Positions 27,871-36,161 of a DNA stretch of 64,000 bases are shown piece after piece. Source of the stretch: CBDCUC01 sp965222485 (GTDB lineage: Bacteria; Pseudomonadota; Alphaproteobacteria; Rhizobiales; Hyphomicrobiaceae); NCBI GenBank assembly GCA_965222485.1, contig CBDCUC010000040.1, forward strand, positions 558,001 to 622,000, given 5' to 3'. Positions within the stretch are counted from its first letter, which is position 1; the number at the start of each line of letters is the position of its first letter. The notes beneath the pieces were generated by a model, which did no database searches, was not told where the DNA came from, and saw only the letters and a program-made list of their open reading frames with translations. Both the position numbers and the translations under genes were made by a program.

Positions 27871-30525
27871 CTACTCGGCCGCGGACGGACGCGATGGGCT
27901 GAGCCGCTGCGCCAGTGTCACCATGTCTTCATGGTCGGCTTCATCGGCGGGTTCGATGTCCTCAACATCCAATAATTCAGAAGCGGGCTCTGGCTCGAGG
28001 ACGAATTCGGTACCATCCTCCTCTTCAATCGCTGGTTTGGGCGACTGTTCGACACGCAACACTTCCGGTGCTGCCACGGCTGGCGCCGCCTCTGTGCCGC
28101 GCAAAATAGCGTTCGGTACGGCGGCGGCCGTTGTCGGAACGGTGAATGTCGCCGTTTCGCGGGTCAGCGTCACGGTTGTTTCGTCAACGCATTGCAGGTC
28201 GTCTGCCGGCAGCGCCGCCTGGCCAGCAGAACTCGGTGAGCGCCGGCGGTCGTTTTCATAACCGGCCAGACTAGGCGACAACTTAACAACTCTGCCGTTG
28301 CTTCCGGCTTCCCCGCCGGTATCGCTCACATGTTGTTGGGAAGCAGAGGTGTTGGAGTTGGCCGCGCCGTTTCGCTCAAGAACCACTTTGCGTTCTTCAA
28401 GGTCGCTGTCGTCATCGATAATGGGCGAACGCCGACGGCGCCGGGCTTCATCATGTGACAGTCCGCGCAGGCTGGGGAGCGAAGCGCGGTATTTCTCGTC
28501 TTCCATCTGCCTTTGCGCCGCGGCTGCATGCGGCCCAAATTTCGCTTTCAGCTTCGCATCGATGTTCGCGCTGTCCTGTGGCGAGGTGCTTTCACGCGAT
28601 CGCATTGCGCCAATTGCGCCTGACATACCGCGCTTGGCAGCCGCCTTGCCGCCACCGCCAGGTAATGGGCCGGACGGTAGCTCAAACCCGTTCGAATGCG
28701 TGGGGTTTGCGAACGGGGGTTGTGCTGGACTTGCGGCACGGACGCGCTCGCGTTCAAGCGCTTGTTGCCGTCGCTTGTCTGCTTCGACGCGCTTGGCCGC
28801 ACCCATCACCGCGCCCAGGATCATCTCCGGCCAGCGGTTGTTCCCAAACGTGTAGATGCGGAAGTCGGGCGAATCAGCAAAGAGGCTATCTTGTGCGGTT
28901 AGTTTTTTACGCGCGAGAAGCTTGGCCGTGATGTAGGGCGTATGCCGGTAAACGCCGAACGGTTCCAGGGATGCGAACAACGATGTGAGGACCCGCACTT
29001 CCCGCTCCCGTGCCGGCCGGTCGGGTGTGTCCGGTGCCGGGCTTAACGGGATAGCGGCATGATAACGCCCGCTCGTCTCGAAGATGGCGTGATGCAACAC
29101 CTCGATCATCGGGCAGACCCGCTTGTCCTGCCGCTTCTCATCCTCGAACACCAGATAGAACCGGCTCAAGATTTGATAGACGGGACCCTCTGCCGCCTCG
29201 TGCATCTTGGCTTTGATTCGCGCATACGTGTTGAGCGGCCGCCCCATCGAAACGAGCAGCAAGCACAAGTCGACGAATATGGCGATCGCCAGCGGAATAT
29301 AGTCGCGTTTCGAAAGCCCCACAGGCTGGGAGTAAGTGTCCGCAGCCGCTGAACCTCCGCCCCCCCGGCCGGAAGCGGATTTCGCCGCCAATGTACGCAC
29401 GGCCTCCGCTTGCAATTCGCGCATTTCGTCTGCAGTCGGTGGCATACGGAATAACACGAGGCCCAGCAGCGACGCCGTCAGACGCCTAAACGCTTCCACC
29501 GTCGCCTCTGAACCTTCGACCGCGGCGACCTCTGGCCGGCTAAGCTCGGGAAGGCCATCGATCGCTCTTACGACCCCACGCAGCGCGGCCTGCAATTGCG
29601 CATCCGGACATGAAAAGGTACCGCCCTTTGAGTTGGGGAAAACTGATTGTGCAGCTCGCGTATCCAAATCGGAACGGATTTGGCGAAGCTGCGGATCCGT
29701 ACGGAACGCGTTGAAGCCAGTGACCGTTTTGTCGAGACGACGGCCTAGAGACTTCATAAACGCATTCCGCGTCCCCGTCTTCGGATCTATGGTGGCAGCA
29801 CTGTTGCCGGCAATCTTGGTGAGATCCGCGTCGAGCGCGGCGAGGTCGGCTTTAACGGTACCGATACGGCCACCCACGAATTCCGACGCAAATGCAAAGC
29901 GCTGGGCGTCCGCATCACGCAAGGCTCGGCGCGGCCCGTCTCCTGGCCGGCTGTTCGGACAACTCGTACCCTTAGTGCGTTCCTCAACGGCCTTCTTTGC
30001 AGAGATTGATTTGAGCTGTACCAGCGTGGCGTTCAGCTGTTCCAACCGTGTCGCGCCGGCATGCAGCGAGTTTTGAACCTGTCCAACGGCCGATTCCGCC
30101 GATCTCGTCGCTTCCGAACGGCTTTCCAGAACTTTCCAGTAAAATCCGAAACCGAAGCCGACGGAAATGAGTGTGAGAAAGATGTAGCCGAAAACGTAGA
30201 ACACCTTTGTGGTGAAGTTGATGGGACTGAATAGCTGGTCCAGCAACCAGATGATCATCGTCATCAGCATGGCGACGGAAAAGCCGATGATGATCTTGTA
30301 GGTAAACGGCAACTCGCCCATGTTCGACTGGATGAGCTCAAGCATGCCGACGTAGGTTGCCACCCAAGACAACGCACCAAGTCCGATAACCAGGACAAGT
30401 TTACGCCAGTCGCGGGCCGGTTGTTCCGGTCTTACCCAGTCGTTGAAATCGTCACTGAAGGAAGAGGGGCCAGCGGGCCCGTGTGGATCGGTCCGGGCCG
30501 TTAGCGGCTCACGCGGCAATGCCAT
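27871..30525 (-). CDS. Large membrane protein of unknown function (884 aa)
   Basis: The protein has three membrane segments near the N-terminus (about residues 42-64, 75-95 and 107-131). A long helical, probably periplasmic region (about 135-400) follows and contains a Cys pair (GTSCPNS and FSCPDAQ). A fourth membrane segment lies at about 407-428 (PLAIAIFVDLCLLLVSMG). A cytoplasmic domain (about 430-600) has RPLNTYARIKAKM, VYQILSRFYLVFEDEKRQDK and NRWPEMILGAVMGAAKRVE. The tail of nearly 300 residues is low-complexity and charged. I do not recognise the family. The 202-residue gene follows it, and a divergent PBP lies upstream on the same strand beyond a repeat block. GGAAG precedes the ATG at 30523-30525. 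Confidence 0.75.
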   Translation of the reverse strand: MALPREPLTARTDPHGPAGPSSFSDDFNDWVRPEQPARDWRKLVLVIGLGALSWVATYVGMLELIQSNMGELPFTYKIIIGFSVAMLMTMIIWLLDQLFSPINFTTKVFYVFGYIFLTLISVGFGFGFYWKVLESRSEATRSAESAVGQVQNSLHAGATRLEQLNATLVQLKSISAKKAVEERTKGTSCPNSRPGDGPRRALRDADAQRFAFASEFVGGRIGTVKADLAALDADLTKIAGNSAATIDPKTGTRNAFMKSLGRRLDKTVTGFNAFRTDPQLRQIRSDLDTRAAQSVFPNSKGGTFSCPDAQLQAALRGVVRAIDGLPELSRPEVAAVEGSEATVEAFRRLTASLLGLVLFRMPPTADEMRELQAEAVRTLAAKSASGRGGGGSAAADTYSQPVGLSKRDYIPLAIAIFVDLCLLLVSMGRPLNTYARIKAKMHEAAEGPVYQILSRFYLVFEDEKRQDKRVCPMIEVLHHAIFETSGRYHAAIPLSPAPDTPDRPAREREVRVLTSLFASLEPFGVYRHTPYITAKLLARKKLTAQDSLFADSPDFRIYTFGNNRWPEMILGAVMGAAKRVEADKRRQQALERERVRAASPAQPPFANPTHSNGFELPSGPLPGGGGKAAAKRGMSGAIGAMRSRESTSPQDSANIDAKLKAKFGPHAAAAQRQMEDEKYRASLPSLRGLSHDEARRRRRSPIIDDDSDLEERKVVLERNGAANSNTSASQQHVSDTGGEAGSNGRVVKLSPSLAGYENDRRRSPSSAGQAALPADDLQCVDETTVTLTRETATFTVPTTAAAVPNAILRGTEAAPAVAAPEVLRVEQSPKPAIEEEDGTEFVLEPEPASELLDVEDIEPADEADHEDMVTLAQRLSPSRPSAAE

Positions 30526-31164
30526 AAGGAACTTCCTGCCAATTCACGCGCTGTGCTTCTGGCGGCTGCGAAACTCAAGCTTCCCCGGCTGAGTTCAATT
30601 CACCTGACATCAAGTGAATGTGCGGCTTTTCCATTGCACAAGCAGTTGTCTAACGCTTTTCAAACAGCACCGCGTCGACGTCCGATTTCTCCTAAATCAA
30701 TGGACGCATACAGGCACCAGACCAGTCCCCAGGCATTGTGATCCATGTTCGTGATTAGAGACGCTTTTGGACGCGAGTTGGGCTGAAGCGTGGCACAAAG
30801 TGGCAGCACGGCGGCGATCAACAAAACTATTAATGCGGCGACTAGGACGGCTCCGCCTGTGCGCACAGCGGGAGGTAACCAGCGTAGGACCATAATGTTG
30901 ATCGCGGCGCTATTCAGCGCTGCCGCGCTGGCACCGCGATATCGGCGACGGGTACGCCTCCGGCTACACCCGCGCCGGGACGTGCCCAAGCATGTCGCTC
31001 GTTTTCGGCTGGCACAACAGGGAGCAAGGCGACCCGGCGCATTGCGCCGCGCCGTCGCAGCGTGCCGGGCAAAGCCCGAACAGCACGCGTGAGACAAAAC
31101 CATTGCGTCGCCGGACTCGCGGGCCCGAGCGCAGCGAAGAATAGCCTGCAAATAAAACTACCAT
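30526..31164. other. Gene-free stretch holding repeat block 2
   Basis: The left half (30526-30897) shows no gene or strong structure. It contains the upstream region of the 884-residue membrane protein gene. The right half is mosaic repeat block 2, which runs almost to the stop codon of the penicillin-binding protein gene at 31165. Open frames of 100-160 codons cross the region but follow the repeats and have no protein-like features. Confidence 0.5.
30898..31150. repeat. Mosaic palindromic repeat block 2 (hairpin, module A, further modules)
   Basis: The block starts with the hairpin module TTGATCGCGGCGCTATTCAG, which closes with the CACCGCGATATC side. It is followed directly by module A in forward orientation (GGCGACGGGTACGCCTCC, then GGCTACACCCGCGCCGGGA). 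Then comes the module with ACAACAGGGAGCAAGGCGAC and CGTGCCGGGCAAAGCCCGA. It ends with an inverted segment around CGGACTCGCGGGCCCGAGCG. The hairpin-A junction is the exact mirror of the one in block 3 at about 45,430-45,512. Confidence 0.7.
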
Positions 31165-33666
31165 TTATTTCCCGCGCAACGCACGCAGGTGCAACTCTCC
31201 AGCGCTTTCTGTATTGGAAGAGGCCTCGCTCACCGAACCTGTCGCAACCGGTGCGGGGCTTTGCCTGCGCCGTCTTGGCAGGAGACGGATTTGAGGGTTC
31301 TCTTTTGCATGCCGGGCAAGATCGCTGAGCAGAATATCCAACAGTGGAGCAGCAACTTGCGAGGAGTGCAGCGCGCGCGCCCAAGGCTTGTTCGTTGCCC
31401 CCGTTCCCACCAGCACCACATAGGAATAAGCCGCACCATTTGAAAACTGCAATCCGCCCGTTGCCCAGACATCTATTGTGGCATCGCGATCGATTCCAAC
31501 CTGGGTTCCGGTTTTTGAGAAATGAAGCCTGAGATCAGAGCGTCGGCTAGCGCACCAGTGCGAAAGTGATTTGAGCGTGCCGTGACTTCTACCATTGGCT
31601 TGGTAACACACAGGCGCTTGCAAGACCGACCGCAAGAACCGCCGCCCGCCTCGTGCGATGACGGACTTCGGAACAATTGACGCCTGGCTACGCTCTTCTG
31701 CCTGCTTCTGCGCTTCCGGTGTTGTGTAGTCGAAAGTTTTGACGAGCGAAGGCAGCCCCACGGGCTTGCGGTCGCGGCCAATAAGTGAGGCCAGCACGAC
31801 ACCCGACATCTGATGCACGCGCCGCGGCGAGCCAGAAATCTGACCCAGGACGGCGGCTGTCGATGGCGGTGTACCCTCCCCATCCACCCCTTTTGGCGGC
31901 ATGTTGAAGCCGAAGGTCTTAATTATGCGAGCGACACGGCCCTGCCCCACTTGAGCCAGACGGTTGACCAGCGGTTCATTAAGGGAGCATGCAAACGCTA
32001 CGATGGCGCGCCGGCCTCTGCGCTGCGAGCCATTACGGGTACATGTCTCCAGACCACGTGCCGGCGCGGCTGTGTCCAAATAGAGCGAGCCGACGCTGTC
32101 TTTCATTTCATTGGCAAGAGCGATTGCGGCGATGACCTTGCCCGTGGATGCCAGCATCCGCGGTTCCAACTTTGACTCATAAAGCCCGGTTGCGGGTGCG
32201 CGCGCAGACACCGAGCCAAAGTAGGTCGCCGTCTCGCCTGTATCGAAATACCGCACGATTTCACCGTCGCTGTTTGCTGCCACAACGATGACATTAGGAA
32301 CCTCCGTATCGGCATCCCGTTTGTCCGGGTCGAGCGTGTAACCGGCATTAATCCGCGCCGCATATTTCTTATTGATCTTTTTCAGGCCCTCTCGCACGCG
32401 CGTTCTATACGCGAGGTTTTCTGCAGCATCGAAACTGGTCGTCACACCGCGCACGTGATTGCGCCAATCGTACCCGTAAGTCTGTTTCATTTCCTCACGG
32501 ATACCGAAGCGCGCAGCCGGCATCAGCGTGTTGGCGCGGATGACGGGATTGGCTTCGGCCCGCTTTGCCCAATCCGGTGCATATGTTTCAAGCGCACTTT
32601 GCAATGCCGGCTTTACCTGCGGATCGGGCGGGCCGCCGGCAAGATTGACAAGATCGAAAACGACTTGGCGCTGAACCTCCGCCTCATTGATGAGCTTTTC
32701 GGCACATACCCTTGCACGGACTTCGGCAATTGAGCGCCACCGGTCGAGACGCACGGCGTTGAGGTTTTCGGTGCCTTCGAGAAGAATGACAGGCTTGTTG
32801 ACCGCGGACGCCAGCACGAATTGCTCCGCGATGGACAAGTCTTTCGCTTCCTTGCCGAACACGATCTGGCTGGCGACTTCAACACCGTAAAGCGATGCAC
32901 CGCCAGTGCGTTGCGCTAGCCAAAGGTGGTTGGCCGCCCAACGCTTTAGTGGTTCGTCGTCTCCGTCTTTCGTCAGCTCATGATAAATGATTGGCGCCAG
33001 CCGCCACTCGGAGAATTTGCGCGCAAGCTTGTCCAGCGGTGTTTCATCGACGCGCGGCGGTGTTTTGTAAATCACGCGTGCAAACTGCATCGGCAGCGTC
33101 GAACCGCCAATACCCAGACTGGGCCGACCAAGCCTGATGGACCGCGCAATCGTCGTGTAGGGAATTTTCAAGACACCAATGAGATCAATGCCGTGCGGAT
33201 TGAGCACGCCGCCAAGACGCCGGTCCTCATGATAAAGAAGGCATTTCCAGAAATGTTCGGGCACGGTGCGCACCGGGATTGATTTGTGATCCGGGTTTGC
33301 CGTGTAGCCACCGACCTCGATGGCCTCGCTTCCGTAGTTGACGTCACGGCGGCTATCGAGTTCTGGCGCAAACGTGCCCACGAAGTTGTTGCCGGCATCG
33401 TAAATGGCGGTCGCCAGCCATCGTTCCGCGTCATAGTGCAATTTTTCAGATTGGAAGGAACTCCTATCCCACGCGAGAAATGGTGCCAGGCCATAAACAA
33501 GAAAGGCTGCGAAGACGAGATAGGCTAACGCCGCCGTTGCCAGGTACCTCAGCGGGCCGAGTTTGGGGTTGACGATGACCCAATCGACGATGAGGCGCAC
33601 ACACTTCACCGGCACCGAAACAATGAGTTCGACAAGCCTGACAAATATTCTAAGGAGTTCCAGCAT
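31165..33666 (-). CDS. Divergent class A penicillin-binding protein (GT51 plus transpeptidase)
   Basis: The 833-residue protein has an N-terminal amphipathic helix, a membrane anchor (about residues 41-63) and a GT51-like domain. The likely catalytic E147 is in LLYHEDRRLGG, and GGSTLPMQFARVIYK stands in place of the usual GGSTITQQ. A transpeptidase domain follows with S507-TGK, an SLN motif in ACSLNEPLV and K718-TGT. All three transpeptidase motifs are present, so the enzyme may be active. The spacing and the transglycosylase motifs differ clearly from PBP1a, 1b and PbpC. The C-terminus ends in a basic RRRRQ segment and a short tail whose stop codon abuts repeat block 2. The start at 33664-33666 has no clear ribosome binding site. 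Confidence 0.78.
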   Translation of the reverse strand: MLELLRIFVRLVELIVSVPVKCVRLIVDWVIVNPKLGPLRYLATAALAYLVFAAFLVYGLAPFLAWDRSSFQSEKLHYDAERWLATAIYDAGNNFVGTFAPELDSRRDVNYGSEAIEVGGYTANPDHKSIPVRTVPEHFWKCLLYHEDRRLGGVLNPHGIDLIGVLKIPYTTIARSIRLGRPSLGIGGSTLPMQFARVIYKTPPRVDETPLDKLARKFSEWRLAPIIYHELTKDGDDEPLKRWAANHLWLAQRTGGASLYGVEVASQIVFGKEAKDLSIAEQFVLASAVNKPVILLEGTENLNAVRLDRWRSIAEVRARVCAEKLINEAEVQRQVVFDLVNLAGGPPDPQVKPALQSALETYAPDWAKRAEANPVIRANTLMPAARFGIREEMKQTYGYDWRNHVRGVTTSFDAAENLAYRTRVREGLKKINKKYAARINAGYTLDPDKRDADTEVPNVIVVAANSDGEIVRYFDTGETATYFGSVSARAPATGLYESKLEPRMLASTGKVIAAIALANEMKDSVGSLYLDTAAPARGLETCTRNGSQRRGRRAIVAFACSLNEPLVNRLAQVGQGRVARIIKTFGFNMPPKGVDGEGTPPSTAAVLGQISGSPRRVHQMSGVVLASLIGRDRKPVGLPSLVKTFDYTTPEAQKQAEERSQASIVPKSVIARGGRRFLRSVLQAPVCYQANGRSHGTLKSLSHWCASRRSDLRLHFSKTGTQVGIDRDATIDVWATGGLQFSNGAAYSYVVLVGTGATNKPWARALHSSQVAAPLLDILLSDLARHAKENPQIRLLPRRRRQSPAPVATGSVSEASSNTESAGELHLRALRGK

Positions 33667-34003
33667 GAAGTTGGTTTACCGGGGCATGGGGCGGCCGTTG
33701 CCGAAGGCACGATCCGCACTCATAAGACTTGGCCAATAGTAGCGATGGCCACAAATTCCTTGCGTCGTGACATGACTTCCTTTCGCCAATTCCGTTCGAC
33801 AGTCTTGGGCATTTACCGCCCCGGCGGCGGTATCAAAGTCCCCAAGAGCTGGCCGTGCACGAGGCGCGCAAGAAACGCGGACCAAAAGTGCCCGGCGCCG
33901 CCATCGGCCGCTATGCGCTGGTTTGCGCACGTACGGAGCCGAACTTGGCGCCGTCGGACACCAATGAGGGAAGTATCGCCGGTTTATGGCGGGGGCGGGG
34001 CTG
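33667..34003. other. Intergenic stretch between moeA and the divergent PBP gene
   Basis: Both flanking genes run leftward. The stretch has open frames on both strands but none with a convincing start or protein character. A decayed gene is possible, since one plus-strand frame reads for about 90 codons, but I recognise nothing in it. Confidence 0.35.
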
Positions 34004-35290
34004 TCAGTCGGCGCTGATCCCAAATTCGCTAAACGGGATGAACGCCACAGCATCGCCGGTGCTGATTTGCTCGATGCCTTCGGCAACTTCGATCAGCCCG
34101 TCAGCGGCTTGCAGGCCGGAAATCAGGCCGGACCCGTCGCGCGGAAACTTTTCCACTTGGAGAGTTCCGTCGATCCGACGCGTTGTGCCGCGCAAAAATT
34201 CACGCCGCCCGGTTTTGCGTTTCCTGATCTCAAAGGCGGCTGGAAGTGGAAACCGCCGCGGTTCCGGCCAATGAGCGCCGCCAAGCGCGCGCAACAGCGG
34301 AAAAACATACATCAGATAGCAAACGAAGACGGCCACTGGATTGCCGGGCAGCCCGACCATCACCGTATCGCGGCCGCCGGTGGTGATCTGGCCGAACATC
34401 ATTGGCCGTCCTGGTTTGACAGCCAGTTGCCACAGATGACGCTTGCCGATGGCATCCAGCGCCGCCAGCATATGGTCTTCCTCACCTTTGCTGGCACCGC
34501 CCGAAGTAAGGACGACATCATACTCTTCCGCTGCCTGGCGCAGGCGATCCTCGATCTTCTGGCGGTCGTCCGGCCATATTCCAAGATGCGTCGCGTTTAC
34601 GCCGGCAAGGGCTGCAAGGCCTGTCAGCATCGGAGCGTTTGCGTCAAAAACCTCGCCTGGCACGAGGTCTCTGGCGCCCGGCGAGATGATCTCGTCGCCG
34701 GTGGAAACAATCGCCACCTTGAGAGCGCCAAAACACGAAATAGAGTTCCGGCCCGTTGCGGCCAAACACGCGACATCCTGCGGACGCAGTACTGACCCTG
34801 CTTCCAACACCGTTGAACCTGCCGTAATGTCTTCGCCAGAAGCCCGGACGTTGGCCCCCGGCTTCAGCCCGGCTGGAATACGAACGCTTCCATTCTCGCC
34901 AACCTCGACATCTTCCTGCATGACGACGCTGTCGAGACCCGACGGCATAACGGCTCCGGTGAAGATGCGCACGGCAGTTCCCGGCTCAACCACTGCGGCG
35001 AGTGGACTGCCGGCCGCTGCGCGGCCCAAGATTTTGAATACGCTTCCCAGCTTGTCGTCATAGTCGCTTGCAGCAAACGCATAGCCGTCGACCGCTGCAT
35101 TTGTGTGCAGCGGCACGTCAAAGGGCGCTGTAATGGGTGCTGCCAGCGTGCGTCCTGCCGCCTGCAGAATATCGACCGTTTCCACAGGTGCAATGGCCGA
35201 GACGCGTGAGCGCAAGAGCGCCACCGCATCTTCATGGCGCATACGGTCGCGGTCGTGGACGAAACAGTCGTCGATAAGCGTACGGGTCAT
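34004..35290 (-). CDS. moeA: Molybdopterin molybdenumtransferase MoeA
   Basis: MoeA inserts molybdate into adenylylated molybdopterin, the last common step of molybdenum cofactor synthesis. Motifs are HTNAAVDGYAF, RIFTGAVMPSGLDSVVMQED, the central VAIVSTGDEI, LTSGGASKGEEDHM, KPGRPMMFG and GLPGNPVAVF, followed by the C-terminal beta-barrel domain. The ATG at 35288-35290 (428 residues) is preferred to a TTG 14 codons upstream, which lacks support. No other molybdenum-cofactor gene is in the window, so moeA stands alone here, away from any moaC or mobA partner. Confidence 0.93.
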   Translation of the reverse strand: MTRTLIDDCFVHDRDRMRHEDAVALLRSRVSAIAPVETVDILQAAGRTLAAPITAPFDVPLHTNAAVDGYAFAASDYDDKLGSVFKILGRAAAGSPLAAVVEPGTAVRIFTGAVMPSGLDSVVMQEDVEVGENGSVRIPAGLKPGANVRASGEDITAGSTVLEAGSVLRPQDVACLAATGRNSISCFGALKVAIVSTGDEIISPGARDLVPGEVFDANAPMLTGLAALAGVNATHLGIWPDDRQKIEDRLRQAAEEYDVVLTSGGASKGEEDHMLAALDAIGKRHLWQLAVKPGRPMMFGQITTGGRDTVMVGLPGNPVAVFVCYLMYVFPLLRALGGAHWPEPRRFPLPAAFEIRKRKTGRREFLRGTTRRIDGTLQVEKFPRDGSGLISGLQAADGLIEVAEGIEQISTGDAVAFIPFSEFGISAD

Positions 35291-36161
35291 CTGCGCAAGG
35301 CAACTTCCGATCAAAGTGTGGTGCAGGCGCAAGACTGCAATTCAGCTTGGCCCACCTTAAGGCTCAAATGAGCAAATGGTGTAGTCTACTCGCGCGTGCT
35401 CATGCACACGTCATAGCAGCTGATCGGTGGCTGGTTCCAGGAGTCGTTTTGTGGCACCCACTCAGACGCGGCACAGGCACAACCACCCGGCACGCGGCAC
35501 GTGGATCCGCACGGTACAAAACGTAGACGTTAGAATGAGCTGGGGCGCCAACCCCAGCAACCTTCAGGCGGCTTCTCGACGCCTGGTCGTCATGATCTTA
35601 AAAGGTGTGCAGCAGCACAAACAAACCGACACCTATTGCTGGCCCCGCAAGCGTAGCTAACACCAGCATGACAAAAGACTTTGTTGCCATAACACGAACC
35701 CCGCACTTACTCCTTCGCAACTTAAACGCTAGTGACCCGAGAGCTGCCGCTTTCACGTCACGCCCTTGTCGCCCGAACCCCTCACGCATCGGTCGACAAA
35801 ATGATCATACCTCGAACTATTTTTTTTGACACCAAAATTTTGCAGGTCTGTCATATGCTTGTGAATTGTAGGATAGACGACAAAGCAACGCGCAGGCGCA
35901 GGACCGTATTGCTGCGCAACATCACGCCTTTTCCAGTGATGATTCAGAAGTCTACAGTGGCGACGCCAAGACCTGCGATGCAAAGAATAACTGTTTCACG
36001 TATAGGTTGAACGGCGGTCACACCCAAGCCGGCCGCAATATCATCATGAAAGTGATAATTCCGCCACGCCTCGTTCGGCCCGAGCAATTCTCCGTACCGC
36101 GTTAGCAGTGCTGCGCCCCGAAGCGCGGGAGTTTTGGGGCTTAATCAGCCCAAGCCTGGAT
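35291..36161. other. Long gene-poor stretch upstream of moeA
   Basis: Apart from one possible 30-codon gene (35598-35690) I see no supported coding region in these 870 bases. There is a small hairpin GCTGGGG/CCCCAGC at 35539-35558. Around 35820-35865 the DNA is A/T-rich, with a TTGACA followed by TCATAT at a spacing that is too long for a standard promoter. A small RNA gene is possible but not shown. Confidence 0.4.
35598..35690 (-). CDS. Possible 30-residue hydrophobic peptide
   Basis: From the ATG at 35688-35690 the frame encodes MATKSFVMLVLATLAGPAIG followed by a hydrophobic end, that is, a single membrane segment. Tiny single-span proteins of this sort exist, but the ribosome binding site is weak and the size gives little statistical support. 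It stands 300 bases upstream of moeA on the same strand. Confidence 0.25.
   Translation of the reverse strand: MATKSFVMLVLATLAGPAIGVGLFVLLHTF

Noticed and set aside
30660..31384. Open frames of 156-163 codons on the minus strand across repeat block 2.
   Set aside because: They run partly through the repeat and partly against the 3' end of the penicillin-binding protein gene; the protein composition is Arg/Ala/Cys-rich without structure.
33676..34086. A minus-strand frame overlapping the 3' end of moeA.
   Set aside because: It overlaps the conserved end of moeA in another frame and has no start signal.
35820..35870. A TTGACA and TCATAT pair as a sigma-70 promoter.
   Set aside because: The spacing is too long for a standard promoter and no gene follows on that strand.
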